From: Nitrospirae bacterium GWC2_57_9
GTDB taxonomy: Bacteria; Nitrospirota; UBA9217
Direction: 5' to 3'
Length of the DNA stretch: 10,364 nt
NCBI GenBank assembly: GCA_001805085.1
Contig: MHEA01000006.1
Location: 1-10,364 of the forward strand
This document shows positions 1-6,569 of the stretch, piece by piece. Numbering within the stretch: the stretch's first letter is position 1; every line of letters begins with the position of its first letter. The notes under the pieces are model-generated. The model was not told where the DNA came from. It was given only the letters and a program-made list of their open reading frames with translations, and did not search any database. The position numbers and the translations under genes were made by a program.

Positions 1-2
1 GG

Positions 3-2138
3 AAGCCTTGCCTTATCGGAATGGGAATCGACATTGCCGATCGTAAAAGGACCGACGAGGCGCTGCGAAAAAGCGAGGAGCACTTCCGGCGGCTGACCGA
101 GCAATCTCCCGTGCCGATCGCGATCAGCAATGAGCGCGGAGAAATAGAGTATGTGAATGAACAGTTCGTGCGGACATTCGGGTACACGCGCGACGACATC
201 CCGAACATTGACGCCTGGTTTGTTCTTGCCTATCCGGATCCCGAGTATCGCAGGGAAGTACAAGAGAGATGGGAACGGTCAGTGGAAACGGCGATCCGAA
301 GCCACAGCGTCATTTCGCCGCATGAATACCGTGTGTCCTGCAAGGACGGAACGATCCGGACGGTCGAAATTTTCGGATCCATCATAGGGGCCTGGGAGCA
401 GGTCATTTTCAATGATGTGACCGACAGAAAGCGGGCGGAAGAGACGATAAAAGAAAGTCGGGAGCGGTTCAAGAACCTGGTAGAAGCTTCAAGTGACTGG
501 GTCTGGGAAGTGGATGAACACGGCGTCTATACCTATGCGAGTTCGAAGGTTCGGGACATTCTGGGATACGAGCCCGAGGAAGTGTTGGGAAAACCTCCAT
601 TCGATTTTATGCCGCCCGAGGAAGCGGAACGTTGTTTTTCCATTTTCAAGGAGATCATAGAGTCTCAAAAGCCTTTCTCTCTCCTTGAAAATATAAATGT
701 TCATAAGAGTGGACGCCGGGTAGTCCTGGAAACGAGCGGTGTCCCTTTTTTTGACAATACCGGAACGTTGAAAGGATACCGGGGAATCGACCGCGACATC
801 ACCGATCGAAAGAGCGCCGAAGAGACCATCAGGTACCAGGCTTATCATGACCTGTTGACCGGACTGCCGAATCGGGCGCTGTTCGCAGATCTGCTCCATC
901 ATGAGATACTCGAGATGCACCGTCTCGGGAAAGGACTCGCCGTACTCTTCCTGGACGTTGACCAGTTCAAAAACATCAACGATTCGTTCGGTCATTCCGC
1001 CGGTGATAGGCTGATACGTCAGATAGCCTCGGAGTTGAAAAACAGCATTCGGGAATTCGATACCGTCGCCCGGATCGGAGGCGACGAGTTCACCCTGCTG
1101 CTGCCGCTAATGAACCGTCCCGAGGACGCTTCCCGGATCGCGGACAAGGTCATGCAGACGTTTAATAAACCGTTCATCATCGATCATCACGAAATTCGGC
1201 TTACCGCGAGCATCGGCATCAGCCTCTATCCAGAAGACGGACCGGATGCAGAATCGCTTCTCAAGAACGCCGACATCGCCTTGCATTTCGCAAAAGACCA
1301 GGGGAGGGACAATTATCAATTCTATAATTCCTCGATAAGTCACAGGACCCTCGAGCGGATCATCTTTGAAAACCGGCTCCGCCAGGCCGTGGAACGAGGA
1401 GAGATGGTTGTCCACTATCAGCCGCAGCGAAACATCAAAACCGGAAAAATCACCGGAGCAGAGGCGCTCGTGCGCTGGAACCATCCCGACCTGGGCACGC
1501 TCGAACCTGCGCAGTTCATCCCCCTTGCGGAGGAGACCGGACTCATCATCGAGATTGACCAGTGGGTCCTCAGCACGGTCTGCAATCAGGTAAAAACCTG
1601 GGAGTCGGCCGGGCACGCGCTTCCGTTCGTGACAGCCAACCTTTCCGCTCGCCAGTTCCAACAGTCGGCTCTTGCGGGGATGATTGGAAATATATTGGAA
1701 AAAACCGGTCTCATGCCTGGAAATCTCGGTATCGAGATCACCGAAACACTGGCCATGCGGGATACCGAACTCACCAGCCGCAACCTGGACCTGTTGAACG
1801 CCATGGGCGTCAGACTGCTGATCGACGACTTCGGCACGGGGTATTCCTCATTGAGCTATATTAAAAAACTGCCGATTCACAAGCTCAAGATCGACAAATC
1901 GTTTATCACCGATCTCGCGGGGGACAAGGACGATCAGGCGATCACGAATGCGATTGTCGCCATGGCGCACATCCTGAAACTGAAGGTCGTGGCGGAGGGA
2001 GTCGAAACGAAAGAGCAGGAGTCGCTCCTGGAATCACAGAACTGTGATGAAATGCAGGGGTTCCTGTTCAGCAAGCCGGTCCGGGCTGAGGAATTCGAAA
2101 AGCTGCTTGTGTCCTTTGCCGGGCGTTCTGAGACGTGA
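3..2138 (+). CDS. PAS-PAS-GGDEF-EAL c-di-GMP turnover protein (5' end outside window)
   Basis: Sensor-regulated enzyme of c-di-GMP metabolism; the GGDEF domain makes c-di-GMP and the EAL domain degrades it. The frame is open from the first bases, and the residues around the first ATG (base 21) match the end of a PAC motif (GIDIADRKR). The gene therefore begins upstream with at least one more PAS domain. Counting from the ATG at 21: PAS/PAC about 18-137, PAS/PAC about 146-267, GGDEF about 271-430, EAL about 448-690. The GGDEF motif is intact (353-357), and an RxxD product-inhibition site (REFD, 344-347) lies exactly five residues before it. The EAL domain keeps EAL (481-483), DDFGTGYSS (602-610), the KIDKSF lysine, VAEGVET and the terminal QGF. 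Both activities therefore look possible. No membrane segment is seen in this part. An intrinsic terminator follows within 100 bases. The signal sensed cannot be read from the sequence. Confidence 0.95.
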   Translation, partial: KPCLIGMGIDIADRKRTDEALRKSEEHFRRLTEQSPVPIAISNERGEIEYVNEQFVRTFGYTRDDIPNIDAWFVLAYPDPEYRREVQERWERSVETAIRSHSVISPHEYRVSCKDGTIRTVEIFGSIIGAWEQVIFNDVTDRKRAEETIKESRERFKNLVEASSDWVWEVDEHGVYTYASSKVRDILGYEPEEVLGKPPFDFMPPEEAERCFSIFKEIIESQKPFSLLENINVHKSGRRVVLETSGVPFFDNTGTLKGYRGIDRDITDRKSAEETIRYQAYHDLLTGLPNRALFADLLHHEILEMHRLGKGLAVLFLDVDQFKNINDSFGHSAGDRLIRQIASELKNSIREFDTVARIGGDEFTLLLPLMNRPEDASRIADKVMQTFNKPFIIDHHEIRLTASIGISLYPEDGPDAESLLKNADIALHFAKDQGRDNYQFYNSSISHRTLERIIFENRLRQAVERGEMVVHYQPQRNIKTGKITGAEALVRWNHPDLGTLEPAQFIPLAEETGLIIEIDQWVLSTVCNQVKTWESAGHALPFVTANLSARQFQQSALAGMIGNILEKTGLMPGNLGIEITETLAMRDTELTSRNLDLLNAMGVRLLIDDFGTGYSSLSYIKKLPIHKLKIDKSFITDLAGDKDDQAITNAIVAMAHILKLKVVAEGVETKEQESLLESQNCDEMQGFLFSKPVRAEEFEKLLVSFAGRSET

Positions 2139-2189
2139 GGGAATGCAGGTTACCGGGAGGGGTCAAAAATACGGTTAGACCCATTAAAA

Positions 2190-2226
2190 CCGCCAGGGGA
2201 ACAAATCCCGGCGGCATGGTTTTTTT
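2190..2226 (+). terminator. Rho-independent terminator of the PAS-GGDEF-EAL gene
   Basis: CCGCC (2190-2194), a bulged A and GGG pair with CCC and GGCGG (2207-2214) around a short loop. A run of seven T follows at 2220-2226. It lies about 50 bases past the stop codon of the c-di-GMP gene and is oriented to end it. Confidence 0.75.
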
Positions 2227-2621
2227 GACGCTTGTTCAAGCCAATCACTGAAGAATAAGACAAAGGCGTTGCTCGGACCCGCATCTTATTTCTCCCGTTG
2301 AACCTTGGAACATGCAGTGCTCTTTACGATCGCACTTCTGTTTCTGCCTTCGCAGATTCAGAAGCCTCTCGTTTTCTTCACCGCACATTCTTCGAGTCGC
2401 GGGGCGTTCGGCTTTCCAACCTGCTCGCAATCTTTGGACCGGAGGTTTAACAGCCCTTTCAGGCCGTTGCTTTCCGATCTTTTGATCGCTTCAGGCTGGC
2501 TCCTGACACCCTCAACAGAGGATAAAATGCGTTTACACTTTTCAGTGCCGGTCTGGCAGCGCCTGACTTAAATATACCACCCTTTGTTTTTTTCGCAAAC
2601 AAAATCAAAAAATATTAAAAA

Positions 2622-2729
2622 ATGAGATGCGATAATCTTTTCCTGTCACTATGGTTGCTTTTTCTGAGCGCGGCTGTCGTGCCACATTTGAAGACAGAGG
2701 AATACCCGGACGGTAAGAAGATCGGCTAA
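2622..2729 (+). CDS. Possible 35-aa membrane or secreted micro-ORF
   Basis: ATG-initiated frame of 35 codons ending in TAA. Residues 6-20 form a hydrophobic run (LFLSLWLLFLSAAVV) like a signal peptide or short transmembrane helix. A polar tail ending in EEYPDGKKIG follows. The tail resembles the start of MORN/YwqK-type repeats, so this may be the stump of a decayed exported protein rather than a working gene. No Shine-Dalgarno sequence is visible; the upstream bases are almost all A and T. A strong hairpin begins six bases after the stop. Coding status is uncertain. Confidence 0.22.
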   Translation: MRCDNLFLSLWLLFLSAAVVPHLKTEEYPDGKKIG

Positions 2730-2734
2730 CTAGT

Positions 2735-2765
2735 GGAGCCCCCTCCGGCAGGAGCCGGAGGCTCC
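2735..2765. repeat. GC-rich hairpin with AGGA loop
   Basis: GGAGC (2735-2739) and CTCCGGC (2743-2749) pair with GCCGGAG (2754-2760) and GCTCC (2761-2765). This gives 12 base pairs with a three-C bulge on the left arm and the tetraloop AGGA. No T tract follows, so it is not a normal intrinsic terminator. Function unknown. Confidence 0.6.
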
Positions 2766-2813
2766 CCTCAACATCGCGACCTCCCGGCTTGCACCCGACG
2801 TTTACGGAGTGCG

Positions 2814-2905
2814 AAGCGCTAAGTGCCGGGCGAACTGCTTACTCGCGACGCCTCATTCTTCACGGTCGCGAGGAAGCGCTTTCCACCCCCGGCGGGAGCC
2901 GGGGG
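2814..2905. repeat. Cluster of nested and adjacent inverted repeats
   Basis: AAGCGCT (2814-2820) pairs with AGCGCTT (2875-2881). Inside lies CTCGCGAC (2842-2849) with GTCGCGAG (2865-2872), a perfect 8-bp stem with a 15-base loop. Directly after comes CCCCCGGC (2886-2893), loop GGGA, GCCGGGGG (2898-2905), another perfect 8-bp stem. The arrangement resembles a structured RNA or a REP-like interspersed element. Only one copy is present here. Confidence 0.5.
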
Positions 2906-2975
2906 ATGCCAAGGCGCGGGATTGCGATCACGGCCTTTTCCACCTGCCCTCTCCCGCTCTCATCCTTTCGATAGA

Positions 2976-3004
2976 TTGACTATTCCTTTCCGCTTCCCGA
3001 TAAT
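2976..3004 (+). promoter_or_regulatory. Sigma-70-type promoter for the PfpI/hydrolase unit
   Basis: TTGACT (2976-2981), a 17-base spacer and GATAAT (2999-3004). Each hexamer matches the consensus in five of six positions and the spacing is ideal. It faces the PfpI-like gene and predicts a start near 3011 and a leader of about 140 bases. Confidence 0.7.
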
Positions 3005-3017
3005 TGAATAAACCCGG

Positions 3018-3063
3018 AAGCGTACATAAAAACCGATAAAATATGATTTTCAGTGGTACGCTT
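3018..3063 (+). promoter_or_regulatory. Inverted repeat in the 5' leader, possible operator or RNA hairpin
   Basis: AAGCGTAC (3018-3025) is perfectly complementary to GTACGCTT (3056-3063). A small inner hairpin, AAAAT-ATG-ATTTT (3038-3050), sits inside the 30-base interval. It begins just after the predicted transcription start, so it could be a repressor site or a leader RNA structure. Confidence 0.4.
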
Positions 3064-3149
3064 ACCTGTGTAAATCATTACTTTCCGCTGCTCAGCACCA
3101 AATTTTTCAGACTCGCTTTCTGAATATGAACCTAAGAAGGAGGATTGCC

Positions 3150-3719
3150 ATGGCTCAGCTCAATAAAATCCGTGCGGCTGTCTTCGCAGTAGACGGCGTT
3201 GAGGAATCGGAACTCACAGAACCCGTCAAAGCTCTGTGCGACGCCGGTGTTCAGGTCGAGGTCATTTCCCTGAAGCCGGGAAAGATACAGGCTTTTAAAC
3301 ATCATGACAAAACGTTCAAGATCAATGTGGACCGCACCTTGAATGAGGCCGCTCCTGACGACTACCAGGTCCTGTTGCTTCCCGGCGGCGCTCTGAATGC
3401 GGACGCTGCCCGGATCGAACCCCGAGTCCGGGAATTCGTCCGTTCCTTTGAGCTGGCGGGGAAGCCGATGGCGGTGATCTGTCATGCTCCCTGGCTGCTC
3501 GTTTCAGCCGGCCTCGTCAAGGGCCGCACCTTGACCGGTTACAAAACGATCGAGGACGACATCAGGAATGCAGGAGGCAATTGGGTGGACCGGGAAGTGG
3601 TCGTGGACGGCAATTGGGTGACCAGCCGCAAACCCTCGGACCTTCCCGCGTTCATTCGGGAGATGCTCAAAGCGATCTCGGATTACCAGTCCCGCGGCCG
3701 ACTCGAAAAAGCTGCATAA
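3150..3719 (+). CDS. DJ-1/PfpI/YhbO family stress protein (putative deglycase/glyoxalase)
   Basis: A 189-residue protein of the DJ-1/PfpI superfamily, close in layout to E. coli YhbO. Family members protect against carbonyl and oxidative stress and have been described as protein deglycases, glutathione-independent glyoxalases or proteases; the exact activity is debated. The nucleophile elbow is AVICHAP with Cys111 and His112, and the conserved acidic residue is Glu18 in DGVEESEL. Other family signatures are LLLPGG, KGRTLTG, AGGNWVDREVVVDGNWVTSRKPSDLPAF and a C-terminal helix. The start is ATG 3150 because AAGGAGG (3137-3143) lies six bases before it; the in-frame ATG at 3126 lies upstream of that site and is unlikely. 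No signal peptide, so cytoplasmic. It is followed after 45 bases by an alpha/beta hydrolase, probably cotranscribed from the promoter at 2976-3004. Confidence 0.93.
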   Translation: MAQLNKIRAAVFAVDGVEESELTEPVKALCDAGVQVEVISLKPGKIQAFKHHDKTFKINVDRTLNEAAPDDYQVLLLPGGALNADAARIEPRVREFVRSFELAGKPMAVICHAPWLLVSAGLVKGRTLTGYKTIEDDIRNAGGNWVDREVVVDGNWVTSRKPSDLPAFIREMLKAISDYQSRGRLEKAA

Positions 3720-3764
3720 GATTGGAAAGAGATATTGATCTTCCGGGGCAAAGGAGAGCATATC

Positions 3765-4607
3765 ATGAGCACCATCACGACCACAGACGGCACACGGATC
3801 TATTACAAGGACTGGGGCAGCGGGCAGCCCGTGGTTTTCAGCCATGGCTGGCCGCTCTCGTCGGATGCCTTTGAAGACCAGATGTTCTTTCTGGCTTCGC
3901 GCGGATATCGCTGCATCGCCCACGACCGCCGGGGGCATGGGCGCTCGAGCCAGCCCTGGAGCGGCAATGACCTGGATACCTACTCCGATGACCTCGCAAC
4001 GCTCATTGAAGCGCTGGACCTAAACGACGCCGTCCTGGTCGGCCATTCCACAGGCGGCGGCGAGGTAGCGCGCTATATCGGTCGCCACGGCACGGAGCGC
4101 GTGGCCAAGACCGTGCTGATCGGCGCCATCACGCCGTTGATGCTCAAGACCCCGGCCAATCCCGGCGGCACGCCCATGGAAGCCTTCGACCGGATACGCG
4201 CCGGCGTTCAGGCCGACCGCTCGCTTTTCTGGAGGGATCTCAGCCTGCCGTTCTACGGCTACAACAGGCCGGGCGCCAGGATCTCGGAAGGCGTGCGCGA
4301 GTCGTTCTGGCTCCAGGGCATGATGGCCGGCTTTCCCGCGTCGTACTTCTGCGTCAAGGCGTTTTCCGAGACGGATCTCACCGAGGACCTCAGAAAGTTC
4401 GACGTGCCGACTCTCATTATGCACGGCGACGACGACCAGATCGTCCCGATCGCGGATTCCGCCCTGCTGTCTGCGAAGATCATCAAGAACGCAACGCTCA
4501 AAGTCTACAAGGGCGCTCCGCACGGCATGTGTACGACCCACAAGGATCTCATCAACGAGGACCTGCTCGCGTTCGTCAGGGCCGAAAAAGTTTCAAAGGC
4601 AGCGTGA
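3765..4607 (+). CDS. Alpha/beta hydrolase, non-haem chloroperoxidase/arylesterase type
   Basis: A 280-residue single-domain alpha/beta hydrolase, the usual length for bacterial cofactor-free haloperoxidases and related esterases. Visible features are the oxyanion-hole segment HGWP (27-30), the RRGHGRS strand-turn, the nucleophile elbow GHSTGGGE with Ser95, Asp224 in HGDDDQIVP, and His253 in APHGM. The triad and the HSTGG elbow are typical of this subgroup, whose members hydrolyse esters and can form peracids that halogenate substrates in vitro. The natural substrate is unknown. The start is ATG 3765, with AAGGAGAG at 3751-3758; a TTG 30 bases upstream has no such support. No signal peptide. 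Cotranscription with the PfpI-like gene suggests a shared stress or detoxification role (inference). Confidence 0.93.
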   Translation: MSTITTTDGTRIYYKDWGSGQPVVFSHGWPLSSDAFEDQMFFLASRGYRCIAHDRRGHGRSSQPWSGNDLDTYSDDLATLIEALDLNDAVLVGHSTGGGEVARYIGRHGTERVAKTVLIGAITPLMLKTPANPGGTPMEAFDRIRAGVQADRSLFWRDLSLPFYGYNRPGARISEGVRESFWLQGMMAGFPASYFCVKAFSETDLTEDLRKFDVPTLIMHGDDDQIVPIADSALLSAKIIKNATLKVYKGAPHGMCTTHKDLINEDLLAFVRAEKVSKAA

Positions 4608-4612
4608 GTGAG

Positions 4613-4667
4613 GCATGGCGACCGGCACGTGAGGACCGCCAACGTTCTCAGTGCCGGCGCACCATGC
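4613..4667 (+). terminator. Long hairpin after the hydrolase gene, no U tract
   Basis: GCATGG (4613-4618) pairs with CCATGC (4662-4667), CCGGCAC (4622-4628) with GTGCCGG (4651-4657), and TGAG (4630-4633) with CTCA (4647-4650). Seventeen pairs form a stem with small internal loops, starting five bases after the stop codon. The missing T run argues against classical intrinsic termination. It may stabilise the 3' end or act with Rho. Confidence 0.4.
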
Positions 4668-4767
4668 ACGCCCAATGATTTTCGCGCCGAGCTCGTCCCT
4701 CACCTTATCTCCCCCTTTGCAGAAGGGTAGTTCATTGAAGCGCCTGCAGCATACGAAGGTTCCCGCA

Positions 4768-4783
4768 GAGAATCACGATTCTC
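4768..4783. promoter_or_regulatory. 16-bp perfect palindrome, possible operator
   Basis: GAGAATC, two-base centre AC, GATTCTC. The size and symmetry suit a dimeric regulator, and it lies about 200 bases before the first DUF2382 gene. No promoter was recognised around it, so the role is open. Confidence 0.3.
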
Positions 4784-4986
4784 AAGGTAAAAACGAAATC
4801 ATAATCTTTCGCTGACAACTAGCAAGCTGCGGGAATGCGCTCACTCCGGAATTCATTAGTTTACGATGGTTCAGAAAACCGGCTCCTTTTGTCGTGGTTG
4901 CTTCTTGCCAATATGCGCGAAATTTGCGTTCTGCTGCTACAGATGGTATCTTTTCTGTATAGTGATGGGTCAGAAAGGAAACTATC

Positions 4987-5400
4987 ATGAGAGCCAGGGA
5001 TCGATCATTGGCAAAGCTCGTTTCAGTCGAAGAAAAAGTCATTCCCGTCGTGGAGGAGCAGTTAAAGGTCGGGAAGCGACTGAGGGAGACGGGCATCACG
5101 AAGATCAGGAAGATCGTCCATCGCGCCGAAGAGGTCGTCGATGAACCCCTGCAGGCGGACGAAGTGCAGGTCGAACGCGTGCCGGTGAATCGTTTCGTGG
5201 AGGGGCCGGTTGCCGTCAGGGAGGAGAACGGGACAACAATCGTTCCCGTGCTGGAGGAAGTGCTTGTCGTGGAAAAGCGTCTGCTCTTGAAAGAGGAATT
5301 ACATATTACGAAGCGAAGCAAAACTTTCCACAAACCGCAAAAGGCCATACTGCGGAAGGAAGAAGTTGTTGTGGAGCACATTGACAGCAAAGAACGATAA
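4987..5400 (+). CDS. DUF2382 (YsnF/AvaK-type) stress-associated protein
   Basis: A 137-residue, highly charged protein that is almost wholly a DUF2382 domain, the family of B. subtilis YsnF and cyanobacterial AvaK, linked to general stress but without a known biochemical activity. It shows two gap-free 48-residue repeats, 18-65 and 85-132, sharing the pattern [VI][VI]PV.EE.L.V.KRL and ending in EV.VE, with about 15 identical positions. No Cys, signal peptide or membrane segment, so probably a soluble cytoplasmic protein. ATG 4987 is preceded by AAAGGAAA about seven bases away. The next gene, which also carries DUF2382, starts 49 bases after the stop, so the two are probably cotranscribed. A -10-like TATAGT lies at 4958-4963, but the -35 is poor. 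Confidence 0.88.
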   Translation: MRARDRSLAKLVSVEEKVIPVVEEQLKVGKRLRETGITKIRKIVHRAEEVVDEPLQADEVQVERVPVNRFVEGPVAVREENGTTIVPVLEEVLVVEKRLLLKEELHITKRSKTFHKPQKAILRKEEVVVEHIDSKER

Positions 5401-5449
5401 ATCCCGGAAAACAGCCACAGCAACGGACATGACCTAAAAGGAGGGAACT

Positions 5450-6475
5450 ATGAAAACAGTTGTGGGATTTTTGGACACATACAACGAAGCCGAGGACCTC
5501 GTTGACGATCTCGTCGATGCAGGATTCGATCGGTCTTCGATCGACATGGTGGACAACGAGTCGGATGTAAAAGGAACAAAAGCGAAGGGCAAGAAAAGCG
5601 GTGGCTTTTTCCAGTCCCTGAAAAAACTGTTCGGCGTGCACTCGGACATTCCCGAAGAACACAAGGGCTACTATGCTGAAGGGGTCCGCCGGGGAGGCGT
5701 GGTGGTTTCCATCATGGTCGCAGACGACGAAGTGGAGCGGGCATCGGACATCATGGATGATCACGGAGCAGTGGACATCGAGGAGCGGGCCGCCGCGTGG
5801 AAAAAGACCGGATGGACCGCTTTCGATGAAAAAGCTGCAGCCTACACGCCCGAGCAGATAGCCCGGGAGCGGAAGGAAACGGTGCTTCCCATAACCGAGG
5901 AAGCGGTCAAGGTCGGCAAGAGAGAGGTATCGAAGGGCGGTGTGCGGGTATACAGCCGGGTGATCGAAACGCCGGTCGAGGAGAAGGTCTCTCTCCGCGA
6001 GCAGCACGCAAAGGTCTCTCGCCGGTCAGTAGACCGGCCGGTAGCTGCGGGCGAGGAAGCGTTCAAAGAATCGAGCGTCGAGATCCGTGAAACCGCGGAA
6101 GAGCCGGTTGTCTCGAAAGAAGCCCGGGTAAAGGAAGAGGTCGTCGTAGGAAAGGAAGCAAGTGAACGGACAGAAACCATCAGGGAGACCGCCCGCCGGA
6201 CCGAAGTGAGCGTGGAAGGAGAAAAGGACTTCCGGACCCATTTCCAGTCCAAGTACGGTTCGCTGGGTGACAAGTACGAAACATACGAGCCGGCATACCG
6301 CTTTGCCGGAACGTTGTCGAGCGACAAGCGGTATATGAACAAGGACTGGTCAGTGATCGAAAATGACGTCCGGAGCGACTGGGAGAAGAAGAACCCGGGC
6401 ACCTGGGACAAATTCAAGGGTGCGATCCGCTACGGATGGGAGAGAGTAAAACATCCGACCAGGAAGGCTGCGTAA
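5450..6475 (+). CDS. General-stress-protein-17M-like + DUF2382 protein
   Basis: A 341-residue protein with three parts. Residues 1 to about 110 (KTVVGFLDTYNEAEDLVDDLVDAGF, continuing to the IMDDHGAVDIEER region) resemble the N-terminal fold of heat-induced/general stress protein 17M (YflT-like), a small alpha/beta domain. Residues about 145-257 are a DUF2382 domain rich in Glu, Lys, Arg and Val, opening with VLPITEEAVKVGKR like the neighbouring protein. Residues 261-341 form an aromatic, acidic tail (YETYEPAYRFAG, WSVIENDVRSDWE, YGWERVKHP) that often follows such domains. No Cys, signal peptide or membrane helix. AAGGAGG at 5438-5444 ends five bases before ATG 5450, a strong site. The last gene of its unit, it is closed by a strong terminator. 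Its molecular function is unknown; a stress role is inferred from family names. Confidence 0.9.
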   Translation: MKTVVGFLDTYNEAEDLVDDLVDAGFDRSSIDMVDNESDVKGTKAKGKKSGGFFQSLKKLFGVHSDIPEEHKGYYAEGVRRGGVVVSIMVADDEVERASDIMDDHGAVDIEERAAAWKKTGWTAFDEKAAAYTPEQIARERKETVLPITEEAVKVGKREVSKGGVRVYSRVIETPVEEKVSLREQHAKVSRRSVDRPVAAGEEAFKESSVEIRETAEEPVVSKEARVKEEVVVGKEASERTETIRETARRTEVSVEGEKDFRTHFQSKYGSLGDKYETYEPAYRFAGTLSSDKRYMNKDWSVIENDVRSDWEKKNPGTWDKFKGAIRYGWERVKHPTRKAA

Positions 6476-6502
6476 CAGACTATTTGGTTCACACTATTTC
6501 TG

Positions 6503-6535
6503 CCGGAGGCGCACACCCGCCTCCGGTCTTTTTTT
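6503..6535 (+). terminator. Rho-independent terminator of the DUF2382 unit
   Basis: CCGGAGGCG (6503-6511), loop CACACC, CGCCTCCGG (6518-6526), then TC and seven T (6529-6535). A perfect 9-bp GC stem with a T tract on the plus strand. It has no matching A tract on its left, so it should not stop the convergent minus-strand gene. Confidence 0.9.
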
Positions 6536-6569
6536 ATCGACTTCCTGTTTCCCGTCTGATGATCCGGAG

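Larger units (their letters stand above)
2227..3149. other. Long intergenic region (about 0.9 kb)
   Basis: No convincing protein gene of normal size was seen in either strand. The open frames present lack ribosome sites and recognisable protein character. From left to right it holds an anonymous stretch (2230-2570) with a small CGATC/GATCG hairpin near 2480, an AT-rich patch (2570-2625), a possible 35-codon ORF (2622-2729), a cluster of GC-rich hairpins (2735-2905), a sigma-70-type promoter (2976-3004) and the leader of the PfpI-like gene with an inverted repeat. Confidence 0.7.
4608..4986. other. Intergenic region between hydrolase and DUF2382 units
   Basis: No gene seen. It contains a long imperfect hairpin right after the hydrolase stop (4613-4667), a perfect 16-bp palindrome (4768-4783) and, close to the next gene, a -10-like TATAGT (4958-4963) without a good -35 box. 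A promoter for the DUF2382 genes should lie here but is not clear from consensus alone; an alternative sigma factor is possible. Confidence 0.6.

Noticed and set aside
2305..2571. 88-codon open frame on the plus strand
   Set aside because: TTG start, no Shine-Dalgarno sequence, low-complexity Ser/Leu/Phe composition and no family resemblance. An overlapping minus-strand frame at 2245-2430 is equally unsupported.
2789..3011. Two overlapping open frames across the hairpin block
   Set aside because: Their codons simply read through the inverted repeats, and composition is not protein-like.
4894..4910. Sigma-54-like GG...GC element before the DUF2382 unit
   Set aside because: The GG and GC pairs are separated by nine bases, not the required ten, and the flanking consensus is poor.
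4782..6007. Minus-strand open frames opposite the DUF2382 genes
   Set aside because: Ser/Thr-rich or Cys/Phe-rich shadows of Glu/Lys/Val-rich plus-strand genes. The plus-strand genes have strong ribosome sites and family motifs.
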